From Beverwykella pulmonaria (Eukaryota; Ascomycota; Dothideomycetes; Pleosporales; Melanommataceae), in assembly GCA_001599595.1 (NCBI GenBank), contig BCHH01000006.1:410874-474873 (forward strand): a stretch of 64,000 nt of DNA, given 5' to 3'. The first letter of the stretch is position 1. Every line of letters begins with the position of its first letter. Below are positions 45,119 to 55,217 of the stretch, piece after piece. The notes under the pieces are model-generated. The model saw only the letters and a list, made by a program, of their open reading frames with translations. It was not told where the DNA came from and did no database searches. The translations under genes and the position numbers were made by a program.

Positions 45119-46651
45119 TTGCTAAAACTAGGGTTCGATAGCGGCGCGCAGCTTAAACATTATTGCCTGGCTTCTGGTTGGTAACATGCTCCCCACAACG
45201 GGAATAACAACCCGAGGAGGATCTTTCCCGACGGACATTGAGATTGACCGCTGTTTGGGGAGGAAGATATTGAAGCTTATGGGACTAGTGAAACAAAGCG
45301 CAGAATCCCTCTGGTAGATCGACGGGGCGATCCGCTGGGGCGTTGGCGCAGCGAATAGTTTGGCAAGTCGACCGCAGAGCCTGAATCGAGTGTTAAAGTT
45401 GTTCCAACATTGGAAGGAGTTTGGGTGAAGATACCAGCTCGATTGACTGCAAGGCGTAACACGGCGTTCTAGACTGCGAGGTTAGCATGCCTAGCTTCTG
45501 CGCTGTTCCCGGGCGACGGCTTTAGTATGTGAATGGCGGGCCTTTGAAAGCCGGCCCAGTTAGCTGTGATTTGGTGTTTGTACGACCCCCTGCATGTTCC
45601 GGTCTTCGTGGGGTCTGTGGCTGTCCTGCGCCGGCAGCTATCAGTGGGCTACCCACAAGGTGGCTCGCAGACACGTGCTCCAGGCATGCATGAACACTCC
45701 AAGATCACGGCATTGGAGGACGCTATTACGCGAACGTCTGAGGGAGTGCCAAAGATGAAGGCGGCGGCGGCGGCGGCAGTGAGGTGCGGTTGGGGTGTTG
45801 AAGTTTGCAACCCCGCGGTGTCTGTCCCCTCATGTAGTATATACAATATCAAACAATCGCAAGAACTGTGACTAAGTAGCGGGGTCAGAAGATGATGGTG
45901 TCGGCAAAGAATCGTGATGGAGGAAAAGACGTTGTAGATGGAAAATAGCGACTAGGAGGTTTAGTTATAGAAGAAAAAGAAGCATCACAAGTTGCCCAAT
46001 GCGGCAATACCGAAGTCGGCGTGTGGCTTCATGTCACTCCACTTCAAGCATTGCATTATCGGCACTTGTACATTCACGATTATTATATAGGAGGACTGAT
46101 GAGCAACCACAGAGCAGTTTAGCGCCCACTCTCGTTCAAACTTGCCAGCTGACGAGTCTCGTTGTGTCAGCAGTGTTGATGAGAAATCGAAAGCGCGAAC
46201 TTGGACGGCACAATTCGAGGTGTGTAAACAAATTCTTGGAACTCTCGGCGTTCGATCGGCACTTTTGCCCTCAGAGAGTTGACCGCCTGCTATGGTTCGC
46301 CGCAATTGGCCTCGCCCAGATAGAGGTGGTGGCAGAAAAATCTTTGGGAAGCCACACGTGCGAATTGCGCAATGTACGCTATGCTCGAAGCAGTCTTGAA
46401 GATTCCGCCTTCGAGTATTCAAAAGGACAACACCACCGCAGCCAACACAGCTGAGCATTCCTGACCTTTGATACCCCCTCGACAATACCCGCTCCTAAAA
46501 AGTACCATCTTTTCGAGCCTTATTCTCAGCTACAGACTTCGTGACGAGCAGGTGAGTTCTACCTTTGGTACCCCGCGCCACCCCTCATGTTTGTGCTGTT
46601 TGCATTTGCTGACTAGACCGCTTGCGGGGACAGAAAACCAAAACCAACACC
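45119..46651. promoter_or_regulatory. Divergent intergenic 1.5 kb
   Basis: Between the MFS gene (-) and the peroxiredoxin gene (+). Several short frames on both strands, none supported. A GGC trinucleotide run is near 45761. Confidence 0.5.
45759..45779. repeat. GGC trinucleotide run
   Basis: Six to seven consecutive GGC units in non-coding DNA. Simple repeat. Confidence 0.75.
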
Positions 46652-47394
46652 ATGGCCGAAGAACGTGCAGCACCCCTCCGTCTCGGCAGCATCGCCCCCA
46701 ACTTCCAGGCCGAGACCACCAACGGGCCTATTGACTTCCACGAGTTCATTGGCGACAATTGGGTCGTTCTCTTTTCCCACCCCGAGGACTACACGCCCGT
46801 CTGCACTACCGAGCTTGGCGCCTTTGCGAAGCTCGAGCCTGAGTTCACCAAGCGCGGTGTCAAGCTCATCGGCTTGTCGGCGAACACCATCGACAGCCAT
46901 GCCGGCTGGATTAAGGACATCGACGAGATTTCTGGAAGCAAGCTCAGCTTCCCCATTATCGGCGACAAGGAGAGGAAGGTGGCGCTTGCGTACGACATGT
47001 AAGTGTTCACATCTCACTCCGACACCCCGAGACACGTCTAATTCTTGCGTACAGGATTGACCACCAGGATGCCACCAACGTCGACTCGAAGGGCATTGCC
47101 TTCACCATCCGCTCGGTCTTCATCATCGACCCCAAGAAGACGATCCGCCTCATCCTCTCCTACCCTGCCTCCACTGGACGCAACACGGCCGAGGTCCTGC
47201 GCGTTGTGGACTCGCTCCAGACTGGTGACAAGAACAGGATCACAACTCCCATCAACTGGGTGCCCGGAGACGACGTCATTGTGCACCCGAGCGTCAGCAA
47301 CGAGCTGGCCAAGGAGCTCTTCCCCGACTTCAAGATCGTCAAGCCATACCTGCGCTTCACGCCTCTCCCCAAGGAGAAGACCAGCGCGGTTTAG
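46652..47394 (+). CDS. 1-Cys peroxiredoxin (Prx6 family)
   Basis: Exons 46652-46998 and 47055-47394 give 228 residues. Seen: the peroxidatic motif HPEDYTPVCTTE (Cys at about residue 50), with no second cysteine anywhere; the active-site Arg region (IRSVFIIDPKKTIRLILSYPAS); and the Prx6-type C-terminal domain DSLQTGDKNRITTPINWVPGDDV. Known: 1-Cys Prx reduces hydroperoxides and is recycled by glutathione or thioredoxin. Yeast Prx1 is mitochondrial. This protein starts MAEERAAPLRLGS without a targeting presequence, so cytosolic location is inferred. The intron falls inside YDM-IDHQDATN. Confidence 0.95.
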
Positions 47395-48833
47395 GGGGAT
47401 GGACGGTGGGCGATAACATGGCAGGCTATGCAGCGCGTCTCTTGGTGGCCCGCAGGGGCATGGTGCGTGCGTTTGGGCGTTGTTGGGTGCCGCTAGGACT
47501 TGGGAGCCTGCGTGCAATTCCGGGGCAATGCTTTAGGGGTCGGTAGTGTTTATGCTTCGAGAACAACCGGGGATGCTTCCAGGGCATTTGCTGCGGATAT
47601 GCGAGCCCGTCTGGTCGCTGGTAGGGCTGAAACGGCGAGCTTGGACATGATATTAAAATAAGGTCGAAATCTTGCATGCCCCCATCGCTACCATTTGTCA
47701 CGCTGTGCAGAGCAAGGCGTGATTGCGTGAAACCGTGCCTCCCCACCCTGTGCCGTTGAAATGATTGACGGGATGCCTGCCAGAGCCGGGATTGCTGCTT
47801 CCCAGGGGAGCGGACGCGCGCCTGTTCATATATTGAGAAGTCTGCACTCTGGCGGAGCTGTGCGACCTCTGCGGCAGCCTTCCACGCAAGCAACTGCCCT
47901 GTTCTTTGTCCTTGCGCGCGCCTTTTGCCATTCCGCTTCACACCCGCCCGTTCGCCTCCTTGCGTGCCGTCGTTCTTGTCCATTCATTTCCCCCACAAGA
48001 GCCTGAAGACGCCCCAGACCAACCAACTACGCCCCGTCGCAGCTATCAGCCGTCGGCGCGTGGCCCACGATCCTGCAGGCAAACGCCGCGCTCACGTTGC
48101 CTGCACCTCCAGAAGCCCGCTACTACGACCTCGATATCCCGGCGTCTATTCATTTTCCCATCAGACCTTTTCCATCTGTCTCCTGCTCCTGTACTGTCCG
48201 CGGCGAGGTCCTTGCATTCCCCCAAGGCGCGCTAAGCCGCTTGCGTGTGTGGCACACCGAATACCTCGACCTCCGGGCTGGGCCTGCGCAACCTCATCGT
48301 TGTGTGAACCTCGCGCGCTGCTGACTCCGCCGTTGCCTGCAAACCCTCCAGGCCGCGCCCATCCTGACGGCTCTGCTGCACTGCTTCCACCCTCACGCCT
48401 CCCGCCCCTCTGCCCGCCCGCTCGCTGCGTGCGGAGAGCTCAGCTCTACGTAAGGCCGCGCTGTTCTTTCGTCCAACCCCTCACGCGTCCCAATTTTCCT
48501 TTCCAAGTGCAGCGCGTCTCGACGGTGCACTGTGCAGATGGCCTCCAGCGTTCCCAAGACATCTTGGTACCACATCACACAGTCGCACCGCAGCCGGACT
48601 CGCAGTGTTGTTTTCTCCATTGTGCAAATATGGCCTCTCCCCGGGTGCACGCGTCCCCCGTTGCTGGCCGAGACCTTGCGCCTGCGCCTGCACTGGTCGA
48701 TCGTCCTGCAGCTGGTGATGGGGAGGTCATTGCACCGCCTTGAAAACAACGAGACGGTCCTCTTTGCGTCGTCGTTTGCATTTCCCTTGTTCCCCTTTGC
48801 CATTCTGGTGCCTGTCCGAGTTTCATCGCTGAC
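47395..48833. promoter_or_regulatory. 1.4-kb leader/promoter of the Kelch-BTB gene
   Basis: C-rich DNA with CCGCC and CTCC tracts after about 47900, looking like a long transcribed leader with upstream ATGs (for example 48537 and 48629). The sequence just before the annotated start (GCTGAC ... CTTTAG at 48828-48848) resembles an intron end, so an upstream first exon is possible. Confidence 0.5.
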
Positions 48834-51800
48834 ATGCTTCCTTTAGGCGTCGTCGCTTATCCGTCTGTGGGAGCCTCCACCACTCCTTTGGGAGATTCCG
48901 AGACCATCTGGAAGAAGTCCAGAGCGACCAAGCTCAAGCACACCTTGTCCAGGCAGAGAAGACGCTCCCTCGAGGCTGCAGGTACCCTTCGCAGTTCCTA
49001 TCGCAGGGTTTATTCGGCAACACACCCAGCCCAACCTGATCATTCCTCGCCCGTTGACGCCAACCATTCGTCCTCTCCATTCAGGCCTAAACACGTTCCC
49101 ATCGTTATTCCGCGCTATGTCCCGATTGTAGCACCTGGTAGCCCCTGTACCTCTGCTGAACCCAGCTTCCCACCGAGCACTTCTGCTATCGTATCCACAG
49201 GCCACCTAAGCATCTCTAGTTTTCCCTTAGTAGGCCGCAAATCCATCGGGGACTCCTCCAGCTTTCGGCCTAGGCATGTCGAGATCGTAATACCGGATTG
49301 GGCTCTACCTCTTCGAAGTTGTTCCACATCGTCTATTCATCAATCTAACCATCTTCCGCACCTTCAAACACCTGTTTCTCCAGTGTCGAGCCTGAGTCCG
49401 GCCAGTATGGCTCGGCAGACGCCAACTACGAGCCGGACAAATACCATGGATTCTCAAACTTCTTCCCCTTCCCCGTCCCAGCTCTATCCGGATACCTTCC
49501 GCAGTGGGACCGGTGCTTATGTATCGAGCATGAACAGTAGCCAGACCAGCTTGAACGGACAAGATGGGGCCAACGATCGTCCACCTACCTCTACCGCCCG
49601 AACACCTAACACTGGAATCAATCAATCGCCCGCATTGATGCAGACAGCGGGGCTCTCAACCCCTTCAAGTTCAACATCAGGACTCTCTGGACTTGTATGT
49701 AATGTCCACCGAACGACTGGGCGCGAGCCACACCCTTTAGTGGGTGCGACGACGACGATACTTGGTGATAAGCTTTATGTTTTTGGTGGAAGGAGACTGT
49801 CCAGAACAAAGCCGCAACTTACGTCAGACTTGTACGAACTTGATCTCGTCAAGCGCCATTGGACGAAAATTGAGGCCATGGGAGATCTACCTGCTCCGCG
49901 CTATTTCCATAGCGTTTGTGCTCTCGGAGACACCAAGCTGGTCTGCTATGGGGGAATGTCTCCAAGCCAACAACCACCCCAGCCAGCCGCAACTCAGGGC
50001 AGTCCATCAGATGCTCAACCTGAGGTAGTGGTTATGTCTGATGTTCACATCTACGATGTACCTACTCGGACTTGGATGCATGTTGCGACACCCGATGCGC
50101 CACAAGGAAGATATGCTCACTGCGCAACAATTCTGCCCTCTTCCGCGGTGTTTTCGTCTACAACTGCCACTCTGGCAGCCATACGACACAATCCGTCTTC
50201 AGCTCCAAATCAGGGCTCACTGGGGGTGCAGTTGGATGGCGAGGGGGGTGCTGAAATGGTAGTCGTGGGTGGCCAGGATAGCGCAAACCATTACATTGAG
50301 CAGATCAGTGTCTTCAACTTAAGAAGCCTAAAGTGGACTGCGACCAATACGCTTGGCAGGAGCTGCGGCGCTTATCGAAGTGTTGTTGCGCCTTTAACCA
50401 GCATAGAGCCAAATAAGATAGGGACAGGGGCTCAAAATGGCAGCGAGTCACAAAATCCCGAAGAACGAAATGCGGCTTCAAAAGATGGAGCGTCTTCCAT
50501 GTTGATATACTCAAACTATAATTTCTTGGATGTGAAGTTGGAGTTGCAGGTGAGATATCCGGACGGAACATTGTCTGAGAAGCCAATGCATGGCAATTTC
50601 TCTCCGCCAGGGCTTCGGTTCCCCAACGGTGGGGTCATCAACAATCACTTCGTTGTCAGCGGGACTTTTTTAACCTCTTCGAAACAAGAATATGCACTTT
50701 GGGCCCTCGATTTGCGGACGTTAAGCTGGGGCCGGATAGAGGCCGGAGGAAGCATCTTTAGCCAGGGAAGTTGGAACAGGGGAATCTTGTGGAACCGTAG
50801 GAACTGTTTCGTGATTTTGGGTAATCGGAAGCGAAGTCTCGTTGAAGACTACAATCACCGGCGGATCAACTTCTCAAACATCTGTATCGTCGAGTTGGAG
50901 GCCTTTGGGCTCTATGACAATCCTCGCAAAGTTGCCCCCAATTCAGCCTTCACGTCCGTCAGTGCACCTAGGCAGACCGACCGGCTCGATTTACACGCAG
51001 GCGGCCGGATGCTGTCGCCTGCAGCTGCTGAGTTGGGTCAACTGGCTCTTGGCATGCGCGAGCTTGCTGATATGGACTTCCTTGCCATCCACGGGGAACG
51101 CATTCCCGTCAACTCTCGTCTCATCGCTCGACGCTGGGGACCATACTTTAACCAGCTACTCAATGAATGTAGAAGTCACGAAAATGGCGATACTGCAACA
51201 CTTCGACCCATGGCCATGTCACACCAGTCTCGCAATTCAAGCGTCACAATCACACCTTCGATTAAGACTACCTATTCCACAGCCACAACACTTACCAACA
51301 ACACATCCACGCCTTCCGAATCAGCGTCCACATCATCAGCATCGACTTTACTTTCCTCCTTGAACCCTCCAGAACCATTGAGTCAACCACCATCCCACAG
51401 ACCGCGTACATTGTACCTCCCACATACTCATCTGACTCTTCAGGCTCTCATTCACTTTTTATATACGTCCTCCCTTCCCCCACAAAACTCACCACTGTGC
51501 TCACCGCAGATCCTCTGCTCTCTCCTTCAACTCGCTCGACCATATCACATCGATGGGCTTCTTGAAGCAATTATCGAGCGTTTGCATGTGCTACTAGACA
51601 ATAGAAATACTGCCGCTATCTTCAACGCAGCCGCCATGGCAGCGGGTGGTGGTTCCGGCACAGTCTTTCTAGGAGTTAATGGTGTGGCGCCAAACGGAAC
51701 CTCGAACGGCTCACTGGATCCTGCCAACGACACGTCTGCTAGCAATGGTGTGAATCCTACGGAGCGTTCTCTCGACCCTGCCCTGCGCGCCCTTAGAATA

Positions 51801-52091
51801 AACACCGATCTGAATACCAATGGGAACGACGACGAAGTTAGTTCCGCAACATCTACTTCAACCTCGGCTTCAGATAGCGGATTCGGAGATGGCAGCGGCA
51901 TTGGAAGTGAACGAGAGATCTGGGGAGGCGAAGTAAGTGCAGTTGTTGGTCTACAAAAACGTGGCCTAAGAGGCTTAATGGAAGGCCGTCGGATCCGGGA
52001 AATGGGAGGCAGGGGATCATCAAGAAGTCGGGATGACGGAGGAATCGGGGGTGGAGGCGACGGTGTTGGACTGGGTTTGCTAGGCCCGTAA
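48834..52091 (+). CDS. Kelch-repeat/BTB protein (Ral2-like)
   Basis: Open for 1085 residues. Seen: a Ser/Thr/Pro-rich N-terminus; a Kelch propeller from about residue 290 (PHPLVGATTTILGDKLYVFG, YELDLVKRHWTKIEAMGD, FHSVCALGDTKLVCYGGMSP, EMVVVGGQDSANHYIEQISV, WALDLRTLSWGRIEAGG); then a BTB-like segment at about 735-930, interrupted by a Ser/Thr spacer (DMDFLAIHGERIPVNSRLIA, TLYLPHTHLTLQALIHFLYT and LLQLARPYHIDGLLEAIIER); and a Gly/Arg-rich end. Known: fission-yeast Ral2 combines such domains and helps activate Ras1; similar fungal proteins are annotated as Kelch or cell-polarity proteins. Ral2 equivalence is a suggestion. The first 40 residues are doubtful because an acceptor-like site overlaps the start. 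Confidence 0.82.
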   Translation: MLPLGVVAYPSVGASTTPLGDSETIWKKSRATKLKHTLSRQRRRSLEAAGTLRSSYRRVYSATHPAQPDHSSPVDANHSSSPFRPKHVPIVIPRYVPIVAPGSPCTSAEPSFPPSTSAIVSTGHLSISSFPLVGRKSIGDSSSFRPRHVEIVIPDWALPLRSCSTSSIHQSNHLPHLQTPVSPVSSLSPASMARQTPTTSRTNTMDSQTSSPSPSQLYPDTFRSGTGAYVSSMNSSQTSLNGQDGANDRPPTSTARTPNTGINQSPALMQTAGLSTPSSSTSGLSGLVCNVHRTTGREPHPLVGATTTILGDKLYVFGGRRLSRTKPQLTSDLYELDLVKRHWTKIEAMGDLPAPRYFHSVCALGDTKLVCYGGMSPSQQPPQPAATQGSPSDAQPEVVVMSDVHIYDVPTRTWMHVATPDAPQGRYAHCATILPSSAVFSSTTATLAAIRHNPSSAPNQGSLGVQLDGEGGAEMVVVGGQDSANHYIEQISVFNLRSLKWTATNTLGRSCGAYRSVVAPLTSIEPNKIGTGAQNGSESQNPEERNAASKDGASSMLIYSNYNFLDVKLELQVRYPDGTLSEKPMHGNFSPPGLRFPNGGVINNHFVVSGTFLTSSKQEYALWALDLRTLSWGRIEAGGSIFSQGSWNRGILWNRRNCFVILGNRKRSLVEDYNHRRINFSNICIVELEAFGLYDNPRKVAPNSAFTSVSAPRQTDRLDLHAGGRMLSPAAAELGQLALGMRELADMDFLAIHGERIPVNSRLIARRWGPYFNQLLNECRSHENGDTATLRPMAMSHQSRNSSVTITPSIKTTYSTATTLTNNTSTPSESASTSSASTLLSSLNPPEPLSQPPSHRPRTLYLPHTHLTLQALIHFLYTSSLPPQNSPLCSPQILCSLLQLARPYHIDGLLEAIIERLHVLLDNRNTAAIFNAAAMAAGGGSGTVFLGVNGVAPNGTSNGSLDPANDTSASNGVNPTERSLDPALRALRINTDLNTNGNDDEVSSATSTSTSASDSGFGDGSGIGSEREIWGGEVSAVVGLQKRGLRGLMEGRRIREMGGRGSSRSRDDGGIGGGGDGVGLGLLGP

Positions 52092-52765
52092 TAAATGAGG
52101 AGGGAGAACAATCATCACGAATGCTTATAGCTTCTACAGCGGGCTTGGGGTATGGGGCGTTCGTTCCACTTTCTGGTAAACGACTTGTTTGGATCAGCTG
52201 TCTATATTATTTGGACTCGCGCAGGATGGATACGGACAGGGTATCAAACGGTTTTGGATCTGCACAAATTTGCGACAATGAATGCATTTGACGGAGAATC
52301 ACGGCTCGGATACGCATATTTTCTTCGACTTGGAACCTTTCGGATACGGGTGGATCATCGGTGTTGTATCGTGTTGTTCTTTCTTTCTCTTCTCTACGCT
52401 TCGCGAAGCACGCACCTTTTTGATTCAAGTGGCTACGATTTTTGGCTCATGGTAGATGGACGGGATGGTATTTGGATTGGCTCTTTTTATTGGAAGAAAT
52501 TGGATAGATTACATTCTTATATGATTTTTTTGGGTATATTTGTTTTCTACTTCAGTCCGTTTATCTCTAAACTCCTACGAGCTCCGTCAAGTCTGATCAT
52601 CTCTGTCTTGGTGGGGTATATGGTTTCTGCAGCTCAACGCCCTCGTATCTATACTCTTCTACCTATGCACAAAAGACTCTCAGCGCTGCCTTGCCGTGCG
52701 TACGTCTTCTCTGTTCCTCCATCCCTTATCTCTAGCAACGCCTGTCTTCCCTCTCTGCCCAACCC
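52092..52765. other. Convergent 3' region
   Basis: T-rich 3' DNA between the Kelch-BTB stop (+) and the membrane-protein stop (-). A long plus-strand frame crosses it but is not gene-like. Confidence 0.5.
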
Positions 52766-53383
52766 TCACTTCGTACCCCAAACCAGTGGATCCCTCGCAA
52801 CCTCCGGCTTCCGAACTAGATTTGGGTCGTACGGCGGCGGCGGGGCTTCGGCTTCACCCCAGACTCTCGTCGCTCCATTCGCATTCCCTCCAACTACATT
52901 CCCGTTCCGCTCCGCCCTCTGTCTCTCGATTTGCTCTTGTACTCTCCTGCTTTCTGCCCGTCTAGCGGCTCTTCGTTTTTGGTGCCGAACGACGAGCAGG
53001 ATGACAAGCAGGATTTTTAGGATTATCACGGCAAGGACTATGCAGATGATGGCGGTGCGATGCGAGGTGCAGGATGTGGAGTAGGCGGAGCAGCCCCAGC
53101 GTTTTGTGAGTGATCTTGGGGTGATTTTGAGGGTGAGGTCGAGAGGCTTAGGTGGAATCGGTGAAAGGTTGGTATGGATGGTTCGGGTGTCGTGGTGTGG
53201 GAGGTCTTTTGGTGGGAGCGGCGCCAGCATCGTGGTGATGGTACGTTTTGTGAAGTGTGAAATTGTGTTTGTGAGGTCTTTTGGTGGGAGAGGCGCGAGG
53301 ACCGTTGTTATCGTTCGGGCGATGTGCTGTGGGATTTCTTTGGGTGGGAGGGGCGCGACGTTGGTAGTGAGTGTTGGTGGCAT
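52766..53383 (-). CDS. Single-pass membrane protein with LAPLPPKDL repeats and a PPxY motif
   Basis: One exon from the ATG at 53383 gives 205 residues; the frame is open to 53773, so a longer form from another start is possible. Seen: four imperfect repeats of about 20-26 residues with core (V/L)(A/S)P(L/I)PPK in the first 85 residues; one membrane segment (AIICIVLAVIILKILLVILLVV, about 110-131) followed by RHQKRRAARRAESRR, which by the positive-inside rule puts the C-terminus in the cytosol; a basic coiled stretch; then PPPPYDPNL, a PPxY motif. Known: PPxY motifs bind WW domains of Rsp5/NEDD4-type ubiquitin ligases. An Rsp5-adaptor role is inference. No signal peptide is obvious at this start. 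Confidence 0.68.
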   Translation of the reverse strand: MPPTLTTNVAPLPPKEIPQHIARTITTVLAPLPPKDLTNTISHFTKRTITTMLAPLPPKDLPHHDTRTIHTNLSPIPPKPLDLTLKITPRSLTKRWGCSAYSTSCTSHRTAIICIVLAVIILKILLVILLVVRHQKRRAARRAESRRVQEQIERQRAERNGNVVGGNANGATRVWGEAEAPPPPYDPNLVRKPEVARDPLVWGTK

Positions 53384-54839
53384 CGTGGAGTGCTTATCAG
53401 AATAAGTGCGCGCGGTGGACGTTGAACGTTTGAGGTTTGATTTCAAGTTGAACTTGTAGTATTTGCTCGATGAAGTCGTGGTGGCAGCGCTACAAAGATC
53501 GTTAAGCCAGGGCGAGTTGAGGCAAGTCAAGAGGACAACCTTCATTCTTAACAGCGCGCAACTCGAAACCTGAACTTTGCCTTCGCCCCTGCGGCGTGGC
53601 CTCTGCCTCATGCCTGCCTTGTGGCAGCACGCCGCCCCGGAGGATTCGAAGCGAGTCGCACAGCCTTGCGAGACAGCCTCACGAAACATAACCTGCACAG
53701 TACCGATATACGCCGCTTCGCAACATGTAAGATTTGGATATTTGTAGCCAATGGTTTTGCGGTGTGTAAGCACTACCGGCGTACGGAAGAGGCGCTGGGT
53801 GCTGCGGTTGGTTGGCCTGTTGGGTGAGATTTGTGTAGGTGCTAGGGTGCGGATCCTGATTAAATTTTACCCTTTCGAGTATTTATATATTAGTATGGTG
53901 GGGATTGCATGTCGTTGGCTTCTTTTCGTGATTTGTTGCAGGCGGGAAGTAGAAAGAGTAATAATCTTTCAGAGAATGATGCTGAGAAGAGAAATGTCCA
54001 AGCAATGGTGGGATAATGTCAGCCTGTACTGTTTTTAGGAGACAAAGACTTGGATCAGCATATGTGTACAGATCATGAGGTAAGAAGGAGAGGAAACTAC
54101 GCCTCTTCATAAGCTCCTGTCCTGTACTGTGCGAATCGCGCATGCTAAAGCACGAGAGTCCGGTGATGCCATGTGACGGATTTCAACACCCGGACTTGCG
54201 GACAAGTCCAGTCTAGAGAAGCGAAGTACCCAATCTCTATGGATCAACGACTGGGCTCATTGTTGCAGAGTTTGACTTTCCTATCCGGTCCTTGAAGGGT
54301 TCGCGTGATAGTGCCTCTGTGGAGCACTGCGGAAATTTTAGATGAGAAGGCGCAATGGTGAGGCGGGCAACGTGCAGAAATCCTTCAGGAGCAGAGCTAA
54401 TATATGCCATGGAAAGGGGCTCTTTCGATGGATGTAAGCGTTCGCTGCCTCCTTTTCCCTTTGGCCTGGAATACGTGTGTGCCTTGCTATCAATATATGG
54501 AGGAAGCCTTGATCTTGTGACTTTCAGTTATCGTTCTCGAGGTAATCATTAAGACTGTTACAAACCTTTCGTGAATAAAAGCTTTGATTGTCGCACTATC
54601 CTGTCGCAGAGAGTAAAGTCTAGACCATCCCCGAAGGCAATTCCAACTTCTTATGATCAAAGATCCGCACGAAGTTCATCGCACGAAGTTCATTGTGAGG
54701 TGAAGTCATGGTTTACATTTTCTGCCCCTGCGTAGTGACAACCATTGTCTGAGGTCATCCCGGACCATCAAGTCCAAACCATCAAACGCCCAAAACTGCA
54801 GGGCAAAACTCTATATGGCACACCAACAAAATATTTTTA
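53384..54839. other. Gene-poor segment, part 1
   Basis: 1.46 kb with no convincing gene. It includes the promoter of the membrane-protein gene. A short ATG-started frame at 54355 ends in a GTAAGC donor-like site and might be an early exon of the fragment at 54841-55217, but I cannot link them. Confidence 0.4.
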
Positions 54840-54899
54840 GTATCATCACCATGTTGTGCACCGCCGTTGAATTCCATTTTCGAGTCTCGTGAAGTCTTG

Positions 54900-55217
54900 A
54901 TGATTCAGAAGGAGAAGGCTGAGAACCGGTGAGCGCCGTTGATGGCGCTTGAGGAAAGGGCTCCACTTTAATTGTTGACACAACATGAGCTAGAGTCAGG
55001 GACGACGCTGAAGTGTAAGATGAATCATCAGAGGGATGGGGTGGTTGCTGTTTGAGGCCAGTACAGGGAAGCACAACAGGCAGAAATCGAACTTTATGAT
55101 TCAATCAAAGCATCACCCCAAGACGAACTGAGGCTTGACATGATCAAGAAAGAAAAGGCTGATGCTTCTTTGTTCGATGACGGATTCGTCAGCAAGTTCT
55201 TGGCCCCTGACGCGTAG
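54900..55217 (+). CDS. Possible small two-exon gene or gene remnant, function unknown
   Basis: Exons 54900-54928 and 55067-55217 give 59 residues. Seen: a charged helical sequence, MIQKEKAENREAQQAEIELY then DELRLDMIKKEKADASLFDD and the end GFVSKFLAPDA. The donor (CGGTGAGC) and acceptor (TACAG) fit and the phases match. The frame is open upstream to an acceptor-like TTTTTAG at 54840 (residues IFESREVL before the Met), so this may be the 3' end of a larger or decayed gene. No family recognised. Lys/Glu/Asp-rich composition alone could be chance, but the match of splice phase and frame is suggestive. Confidence 0.35.

Noticed and set aside
47925..48743. 272-codon plus frame before the Kelch-BTB gene
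   Set aside because: Pro/Arg/Ser-rich from C-rich leader DNA, with no domain; probably leader.
52152..53084. 310-codon plus frame after the Kelch-BTB gene
   Set aside because: T-rich 3' DNA plus the antisense of the PPxY membrane gene. It looks hydrophobic only because of base composition.
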